The notes under the pieces: model-generated
The model's database searches: none
Told to the model about the DNA's origin: nothing
The model's input: only the letters and a program-made list of their open reading frames with translations
Made by a program: the position numbers and the translations under genes
Part shown: positions 57,040-64,000 of the stretch, piece after piece
How the letters are laid out: each line of letters begins with the position of its first letter
How positions within the stretch are numbered: position 1 is the first letter of the stretch
Source: Batillaria attramentaria
Lineage: Eukaryota > Mollusca > Gastropoda > Batillariidae
Length of the DNA stretch: 64,000 bases
Assembly: GCA_018292915.2 (NCBI GenBank)
Contig: JACVVK020000195.1
Location: 293,501-357,500 of the forward strand
Direction of reading: 5' to 3'

Positions 57040-57210
57040 AAACGGCAGAAAGCAGCTGTATTTGGCGAGCGTCGTGTGATGCGAGTATTTGGAGCCGGGC
57101 GGTAAAATCAGTCCCACTTCATTGTAATTCGGATACTCGATGCCAAACATCCGCTCCCTCTCTTTGATCGAAGCTTTGCTCCAGGTCCAGTTAATATGCT
57201 CCTCCGCCAT
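57040..57210 (-). CDS. Orphan first coding exon, 57 codons, product not recognised
   Basis: The minus-strand ATG at 57210 sits in GGAAAGATGGCGGAGG (YY1-type context). The frame is rich in aromatic and charged residues (MAEEHINWTWSKASIKERER, FGIEYPNYNEVGLILPPGSK, YSHHTTLAKYSCFLPF) and ends phase 0 at a strong donor GTGAGT (57039). Composition and the short length before the donor look like a real exon. It could be an alternative first exon of the CFAP119-like gene (phase-compatible with an acceptor at CCAG|GAAAGT in the 54.6-54.8-kb exon) or the start of a separate gene. I did not recognise a family. Confidence 0.5.
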
Positions 57211-57396
57211 CTTTCCAGTTCCAGTTCGTTGAACAAACGTAAAGTGTGCTGAACCGTGGCTCCAAGAGAGATTTTGTTTTTAATCCTCAGTGAAGTAGTT
57301 GCCGCCACCCGCTTCTAATCAAAAGGAAATGCACCATTTTGATCTTCGTGGCGCGGCAACAGGGAATTCTGTCGCGCCAGACAAAACACGTACTAA

Positions 57397-57404
57397 TGAC
57401 GTCA
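57397..57404. promoter_or_regulatory. Perfect CRE (TGACGTCA) about 190 bp upstream of the orphan exon
   Basis: The palindrome is followed by two half sites (CTGACG, ATGACG) within 35 bp. CRE sites are frequent in promoters of sperm-expressed genes, which would suit a ciliary gene, but this is inference. Confidence 0.35.
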
Positions 57405-57654
57405 TAGCTGACGTACATGTCTGTGATGACGTTTGTCTGCAATGGCATGTTGAGTTTTCAAGAGGCTTTCTTGTTGAGTTACAGGATAGGACAGATTTGT
57501 GTGGTTTGCCCAAAGACTATTGCATAGCAGATCTTTGCTTTTTGTCTGCAACCAAACTAAATGGAAGACTGGTGCGTTCTTAATCTAAACCAGCATTGTA
57601 TTTATGCCTGTCAGCCATTGTTTGATCGCATAACTTGACGATAAGATTTACACT

Positions 57655-57679
<25 letters not shown>

Positions 57680-57687
<8 letters not shown>

Positions 57688-57857
57688 TGGGTGGGTGTTT
57701 GGGGGTTTAACGTCCTTTTCCACCACATACAGGTGATATCAAAGACGGTTCAACGATGAAAAAGCCAGCACAATTAAATATTTGGCCCCAGCCGTGATAC
57801 GAACTCACGACCCGAGCATTAGAAGTCCAACGCTCTATCATTCGGCCACCCCGGCTC
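57680..57857 (-). mobile_element. tRNA-derived SINE (family A)
   Basis: Minus-strand copy with head GGAGCCGGGGTGGCCGAATG and B box GAGTTCGTATCACGG, inserted into a (GA)n run that flanks it on both sides, so the target duplication is GA units. Its end is GTGGTGGAAAAGGACGTTAA and CCCCCAAACACCCACCC. Confidence 0.93.
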
Positions 57858-57858
57858 C

Positions 57859-57895
<37 letters not shown>

Positions 57896-57966
57896 ACGTG
57901 GTCTGATGTACAGAAAGACCAAAAATAAAAAAATAAAAAAATCGCGATTCGCAGCACACAAACTGA

Positions 57967-58074
<108 letters not shown>

Positions 58075-58741
58075 GGGATGGGGGGTGCTACCGTTACTGA
58101 CTTGGTCTTTCTCTGCATCGCTTGACGACTCACTCAAGTGGACAATGTCAATTCAGTCGTTTCATTACGGCAGGTCCAAATCAACAAGCGGAAACTCATA
58201 GCTATTGTCGTTCTGCTGAGGGAGCCCACGGTGCGGGCATTATTAGGGAAAGCAGACGCAAATGTTCCTAGGTAGAGACTTTTCATTAACGGCGTCTTTC
58301 CGTCTGACGGACATTAAACGCTGAAAGGTCCATCACCCTGCAATTCTTTGCTGACAAATCACTCTGAGCTCTTTTGGTAGCGTCTGACGTCATACCACTT
58401 GAACACCTGCACAGCGACAGCATCTCGCTGGCACTGAGCCAACAGAAGGCTTTTACGCGACCCTTTTGCCAGGCAGTCAGTTAGGATGGGTTGCGGCACG
58501 GTCAACCGCTGAGTATAGAAGTATTTGAATTTTCGTCGGCTCGACGATTAAACATAACAGTAAAAATCTTCTCTGTGGCAGGATATTCATCTGTGTCCCA
58601 CCTCAACCCACCAATAAAAAACAGAAAGAGAAAACAAAATCTGTATTTTAAGCCCACTTGATTGACAGCCTCTTCCCGAACCTTAAGCCGGTGTACACAC
58701 GCATACACGGCGTGGACTGTCGGGCCTACCTAGGACTCAAA

Positions 58742-58888
<147 letters not shown>

Positions 58889-58944
58889 CTGATTTCGTTT
58901 AACTGTGATAATGTTTGTGTCCGTGTGTGTGTGTGTGGGGGGGG

Positions 58945-59104
58945 GGGGGCGAATGGTAGAGCGCTGGACTTTCAATGCTCGGGTCGTGAGTTCGAATCCC
59001 GCCGGCCTATTTGTGCTGGCCTTTTTTTTCTCGTTGCCCCGTCTTTGTTATCACCCTTATGTGGTGGAAAAGGGCGTTAAACTCCCAAACACCCACCCCA
59101 CCCC
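58945..59104 (+). mobile_element. tRNA-derived SINE (family A)
   Basis: Plus-strand copy starting within a poly(G): GCGAATGGTAGAGCGCTGGA, CTTTCAATGCTCGGGTCGTG, B box GAGTTCGAATCCCGC, body TTTGTGCTGGCC, then TTATCACCCTTATGTGGTGG and AAACTCCCAAACACCCACCC. The first few head bases are lost in the G run. Confidence 0.9.
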
Positions 59105-59192
59105 GTGTGTGTGTGTCGGTATGTGGTGTTGCAGGCCCACATTTATCCTTATTTTACTTTTTTCACTGTACGCAAGGCGTTAAGCCCTAAAA

Positions 59193-59268
59193 ACTCACTC
59201 ACTCACTCACTCACTCACTCACTCACTCACTCACTCACTCACTCACTCACTCACTCACTCACTCACTC
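59193..59268. repeat. (CACT)n tetranucleotide repeat, about 19 units
   Basis: Uninterrupted ACTC units. Confidence 0.97.
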
Positions 59269-59408
59269 CACGGTAGGTAATTGCTATATATATGACCGAA
59301 AAGAAAAAGATTGCAGAGTCCAGCAAGTGACCTGGTTTGGGCAAAAGCAACGCGGACGGCACAGTGAAGTGTATTGTAGCAAACAGACATTATGATGAAG
59401 AATTATGG

Positions 59409-59691
<283 letters not shown>

Positions 59692-60491
59692 AATTGGTAA
59701 CCGTGTTCAATCACACCAAATAAACGAAGAGAACAAACACTGACGCTGGCCAGCTAATAGACTAAGAAAACACCAAACAGAACAAGAAAAATTTGGTCGA
59801 CATTTTTTTAATATAAAAAAAAGACAACAAGGCCACGCCGAGGCGGTAGAAATTAAAGCCCCTGCCCAGACATTTTCCATTCCTAGCGGCTGTCCAGCCC
59901 TCTCTTTGCTATTCTTTATAAAGTAGCACTATCGGGTGATGTGTTTTGAAGGAACAGCCGTAGTTTTTACTCTAAAATGTTTTTTTTCCCCTAAAATTTC
60001 TTACCCATCAGTGTTTCTCATATAAAGACCCTCCGTCCCCGCTCCCCGTGCTGTGGCTGACCAGAAGGTACTGGCCGCTGGGTCAGCTACAGAAGAGAAG
60101 AGAAGGAACTCCTCATGCCTTCAACTGAGCGTATTTGCCTCCCGTAAGCTGCCTGAACTACGGCAGACACAGGCTGGTTTTGCGAAACCGTGTTCAAGGT
60201 TAAGCAAAACAAAATTTATAGGCTTCTTTAGAGTCCGATAATAATTGGTTCTCCCGTTCTTGAGATATTCTGCAGAAATACACACGTACACACAGACGTA
60301 CGCAGTTGATCGCAATAACCCTCTTTTCCACTTTGTGGGCAGGGTCTTAACAAATTTCCAAAACAACAACAAACAAAAAAATCCCGGCAGTGAATTCATA
60401 TTGACTTTACCGTATGTTGAACTCTCGCGTGGAAGAAAATGAAACTGGCCGATCTGAACTTCCGAAAGGCGAATCTTCCGTTCACGGCACA

Positions 60492-60743
60492 GGGTCCGCA
60501 TGTAAAAGTCGGGGTTAGGGAGTTTAGCCCCGGGTTAGAGTCTAACCTCGAACTAAACTAGCTTTTGGGTTACATTTTCTGTCTATTCCAGCAAGGTTTC
60601 TATGCCGTTATAGAATGATTTTTGTCTGTCTTTCTTCGCTTCCTTTTTTTAAATTTGATTTTGTCTTTGAGTTTCTTTTGTCCTAGTCTGGGTAAGGCCC
60701 GTAGTCGTGGGTTAAATTAACCTCGAGTTTTACATACGGGCCC
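60492..60743. mobile_element. MITE of the GGGCCCGTATGTAAAA family, copy 3
   Basis: Begins GGGTCCGCATGTAAAAGTCG and ends CGAGTTTTACATACGGGCCC. Inner GGTTAGGGAGTTTAGCCCCG and TTTCTTTTGTCCTAGTCTGG are shared with copies 1 and 2. No coding capacity. Confidence 0.84.
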
Positions 60744-61491
60744 AGGTCTTTTTCATCGATCATGTTTTGTTTTATCATGCGACACGGGAGTCAGGGTGGA
60801 GGTTGTGGAGGCCAAGAACATGCATGGGTGATCCTGGCTAGCGACAGGGGAGATCTTATAGAAAAGAGAGAGAAAAAAATTAGAGAAAACGTAGGTGGAA
60901 ACCTGTTTAAAAAAGAAAAAGAAAGAAACAAAACGAAGAAGAAGTAGGAAGCAAGAGAGAGTTTTTTTTGTTTTTTTTTTCTTTTTTTTTGTTTTTTTTA
61001 TTCTTTGTTTTGCTGGTACGCGAACACAGAAGACAGAAAGAATTGTGACTGATTTTCGCGTGAATAATAGAAAAGGTCACACCCGACGAAGACTGAAGAG
61101 CGCAGCGGAGACGCCCCGGACCGCGAGAACTACTTCTTTACAATACAGATTTGCTCCTCAGTCTGGCCTACGCCAAGATATACGTTCAGTCCAAAGATGG
61201 TATCTTTCCGCTCGGGAAAGCCCATACGCGTTCCACCCCATCTACCGGCGTTCAGTCAACTCCGTACCATCGGGTTTCACTACTATTTCCCTCTGCACTG
61301 AGCCAAAATTGGCTAGCTGAGACCTGCGCCGAGATAAATGATACCTGAGAAGGAAAACAACAAAAATACTCGGTGACAAGGAACGTGGACAGTTCCGAAC
61401 AACTTTGTGGTCAACGTGGTATTTCACAGTGAGCACAGAAGCGGTGAGTTCTGTCGCATTCACCAGCACAGTACATTTTCAGTCTGTTCAG

Positions 61492-61631
61492 AGATTATTG
61501 CCTGCATGAGTTGTCTCCCTTGCCGCAACAAGTACGCATTTTTCGCGGCAGAACACAAAGTTGCCACGAAAAATACATGCATGCTGCGTTTCTGGGCATG
61601 CACGGGGGACAACTCATGCAGGCAATAATCT
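61492..61631. mobile_element. Short inverted-repeat element (about 140 bp)
   Basis: AGATTATTGCCTGCATGAGT (61492-61511) continues TGTC and is mirrored by GACAACTCATGCAGGCAATAATCT ending at 61631. The arms match for about 24 bp and the inner parts are GC-rich. No clear target duplication was seen. It abuts a 5'-truncated SINE. Confidence 0.6.
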
Positions 61632-61790
61632 GGAGCGTTGGACTCTCAGTGCTTTGGTGGTGAGTTCGAATCCCGTCTGGAGCCAAATATTTGTGCTAGC
61701 CTTTTTTTTTTTTTTTTCGTTGCCCTGTCTCTGATATCACCCTTACGTGGTGGAAAAGGACGTTAAACCCACAAACACCCACCCACCCAC
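61632..61790 (+). mobile_element. tRNA-derived SINE (family A), head truncated
   Basis: Starts within the tRNA-like head (GGAGCGTTGGACTCTCAGTG), then B box GAGTTCGAATCCCG, body ATTTGTGCTAGCC, a T run, GATATCACCCTTACGTGGTGG-like and ACGTTAAACCCACAAACACC, then (CCCA)n. Confidence 0.88.
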
Positions 61791-62240
61791 CATCTAGACT
61801 AGAGTTTGTTGCACACTGTTGGGAAATCCCGGTTGGAAATCTTCTGTCCGTGGCGCATCCAAGTTCGTGCAGCAGGGAGCAACAAAGCAAAACTGAAACG
61901 AAGATTAACCTGAAAAGGAATACATCTTACTGTTTAAAAGTTCTTTACGCGCGGGTAGATAAGTGCTTCAAGCGTTGATTTACGATCTTGCGGCGGTGAA
62001 AAATTGTAGCAGCCGCCATCAGTAAACAGTACAGTCTTCTTTCGTTGTCTCGGCTTTAAAGTGAGACAAATTGTCGCCGTAACTTTTGAAGCGGAGTAAC
62101 ACCGGAAACACTCGCGTCCATTTTGATTAGACCCCGTGACATACCCCCCCCCCCCCCATAAATAAATAAAATAAAATAAAATAAACAAAATCCGATGCCC
62201 GCGACCTGACCGGGTTAGTTGCATACCAGTTTTGGCGACC

Positions 62241-62399
<159 letters not shown>

Positions 62400-62674
62400 G
62401 GGACGACCTTTTTCTGTTGCTATGTTGCTTCAAAAGTTTGGACGACGCTTGCTCTCACTTAAAGCCGTTATTTAAAAAGACGAGCCTATACACACGTCTT
62501 TAGATTGGAGAGACGTCCCGGTATTAGTACAAGGCGCTCTCCGGCTGATAAACGGTCCCTATCAGTCTGTGTATACGACAACTGAAAATCCAAAGCGTTT
62601 TCCCGTTGCTGTGGCGGTTTGAGTTTGGAAAAACGTGGTGCTTTGGCGTGGGGGGGTCGGAGGGGGGGGGGGGG

Positions 62675-62868
62675 CGGGATAGCCGAATGGTAGAGCGTTG
62701 GACTTTCAATGCTCGGGTCGTGAGTTTGAATCCGGGCTGGGGCCAAAATACTTGTGCTGGCGTTTTTCTCGTTGCCCCGTTTTTTTTATTTTTATATATA
62801 TACATGTATCACCCATACGTGGTGGAAACAGACGTCAAATTCCCAAACACCCACCCACCTACCCGCCG
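62675..62868 (+). mobile_element. tRNA-derived SINE (family A)
   Basis: Plus-strand copy: GGGATAGCCGAATGGTAGAG, TTGGACTTTCAATGCTCGGG, B box GAGTTTGAATCCGGG, body ACTTGTGCTGGCG, an AT-rich insertion near 62785-62805, then GTGGTGGAAACAGACGTCAA. It follows a poly(G). Confidence 0.9.
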
Positions 62869-63297
62869 ATTTGGAGCGGCATAGCGCCTGAAAGAAACGC
62901 CCGCCTATAGTTTCATTCATCGTTGCGGACAAGGCACCTCAGTCGTGCGCCGTGCGTCAGTCGCCGAACAATACACTACACTGAATATATGCGACAGCAA
63001 AGACCCTAAGTAATGTAGGGTCTTTGGCGACAGCGAGCATGCCACTTTCAGCGTCAGTACGTGTCTTTGAATGTGCGTGCGCGCGTGCCAATCCGCGGGA
63101 AGATAGCGTAGCGCGAGCCTCCTTATCTTTGAGCCCGTTTTTGGTATAAATGTCTTGTCGTAAGTGGAACGTGTTTGCTACGTTAGGACAGGGCCTCGGG
63201 CAGTGATAGACTAGATGGTCGTGCGACCACCAATGGCAGTCGTGTAGAGAGGAAAGAAATCCGATACTTCCAAACTCTACTTTGGAAAGATAAAGCG

Positions 63298-63304
63298 TAT
63301 ATAA
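63298..63304 (+). promoter_or_regulatory. Candidate TATA box upstream of the 63420 start
   Basis: TATATAA lies 116 bp upstream of the start codon, which would place initiation near 63330 and leave a 5' UTR of about 90 nt. Confidence 0.4.
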
Positions 63305-63419
63305 CAGTTAGAAACTTCGCGAAAAGCGGTCGTAACATCAAAGATTAAGGCTCGGTTAGTAGGCTGCACAACAAATACCGTAGTAAGGCACATTAAAAAC
63401 TTTCGACTTAGCTTGTAAA

Positions 63420-63639
63420 ATGGCTTCATCACAATCGTCCTTTCGCTGCTACGGAATGTTGGTCGTTTTCTTCGTCGGGTGCTGGTTCGTGGACAACGCG
63501 ACCTGTCGTGCACGGCGTGGGGAAGACGACAGACTCCTGAAGAAAATGGTAGACGCCGTTGAGCTCGGGCTCCACTTTTTCTCCCAAGACTACTCCGCCG
63601 TCAACGTGGACGGGCTGTTCGGCATGAGGCTCGGACAAG
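63420..63639 (+). CDS. First exon of a secreted protein, probably C16orf89-like (UPF0764/DUF4735)
   Basis: 73 codons plus one base, ending at the donor G|GTAAAG (63640). Residues 1-30 form a signal peptide: short polar start, hydrophobic GMLVVFFVGCWFV, then a cleavage region around NATCRA. The mature part LLKKMVDAVELGLHFFSQDY and SAVNVDGLFGMRLGQG fits the N-terminal pattern I associate with C16orf89 homologues (helix, then 'vNxDGlxGxrxxxGxL'). The remaining exons lie beyond the window. Intron 1 contains a SINE 37 bp after the donor. The signal peptide is clear; the family name is a recollection that needs a search. Confidence 0.6.
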
Positions 63640-63675
63640 GTAAAGTGTACACTTTCTTTGTTTCTTTAACTCTTA

Positions 63676-63861
63676 CGGGTGAGCCGGGGTGGCCGATTTG
63701 TAGAGCGTTGGACTTCTAATGCTCGGGTCGTGAGTTCAGTCGAATCCCGGCTAGGGCCAAATATTTGTGCTGGCTTTTTCATCTGTGCCCCGTCTTTGAT
63801 ATCACCCGTATGTGGTGGAAAAGGACGTTAAACCCCCAAACACCCACCCACCCTTACCCAC
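63676..63861 (+). mobile_element. tRNA-derived SINE (family A), intron 1 of the C16orf89-like gene
   Basis: Plus-strand copy with GAGCCGGGGTGGCCGATTTG, TTGGACTTCTAATGCTCGGG, a B box split by a 4-nt insertion (GAGTTCAGTCGAATCCCGG), GATATCACCCGTATGTGGTG and ACGTTAAACCCCCAAACACC. A 12-bp duplication CTTTAACTCTTA flanks it (63664-63675 and 63862-63873). Confidence 0.94.
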
Positions 63862-64000
63862 CTTTAACTCTTAAAAGCCCATGAAAAAAATCGCATTTTT
63901 TACTTGAAATCTTCAGATCACTAGAGGCCACTTAAAGCCACTATTACGCAATCTGAAGCGGTCTCGCGCCTAGCGGCGAAGGCCCACGCCTTGCGTAATT

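Noticed and set aside
57299..57583. 94-codon plus-strand frame divergent from the orphan exon
   Set aside because: Overlaps CRE-like promoter sequence, no recognised domain and no splice evidence.

Overview
This window is intron-rich animal nuclear DNA, most likely from a mollusc (probably a gastropod). That placement is an inference. It rests on small exons separated by kilobase introns, very abundant (GT)n, (GA)n and poly(G) tracts, tRNA-headed SINEs, LINE tails and many small inverted-repeat transposons. No bacterial, organellar or viral gene was recognised.

Layout. 1-6966: no gene seen; probably 3' flank or 3' UTR of the next gene. 6967-33184 (minus): a PP2C-family phosphatase of the PPM1E/PPM1F (POPX) type, seven exons, 703 codons, with a 20-kb first intron full of transposable elements. 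33185-34140: a compact head-to-head promoter interval with a perfect CRE and an E2F-like site. 34141-40529 (plus): RAD51C, seven exons, 372 codons, with a 264-nt poly(G) tract and an apparent GC donor in intron 4. RAD51C meets the next gene tail to tail, and the two poly(A) signals lie about 10 bp apart. 41132-54784 (minus): a CFAP119/CCDC189-like axonemal protein with a CLAMP-type domain, nine exons, 340 codons as modelled. 57040-57210 (minus): an orphan 57-codon first exon whose partner is unclear. 57.3-63.3 kb: mostly repeats. 63420-63639 (plus): a signal-peptide first exon of a probable C16orf89-like secreted protein that runs off the window.

The exon models rest on conserved motifs, canonical splice sites and phase bookkeeping. 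For all three complete models the summed exon lengths are divisible by three. The genes do not form a pathway. RAD51C acts in homologous recombination, PPM1E/F-type phosphatases act on PAK and CaM-kinase signalling, and CFAP119 acts in motile cilia.

The most unusual content is intronic. There are two large non-autonomous hAT-like elements with 8-bp target duplications (15170-17571 and 18481-20363), and the first holds 235-bp G-rich inverted arms. There is an array of GTCCTA-type repeats that switches strand in the middle (48260-48643). There is a three-copy family of elements with GGGCCCGTATGTAAAA-type ends. A tRNA-derived SINE family has about ten copies, several with clear target duplications, and a separate 495-bp poly(A)-tailed SINE sits in RAD51C intron 5.
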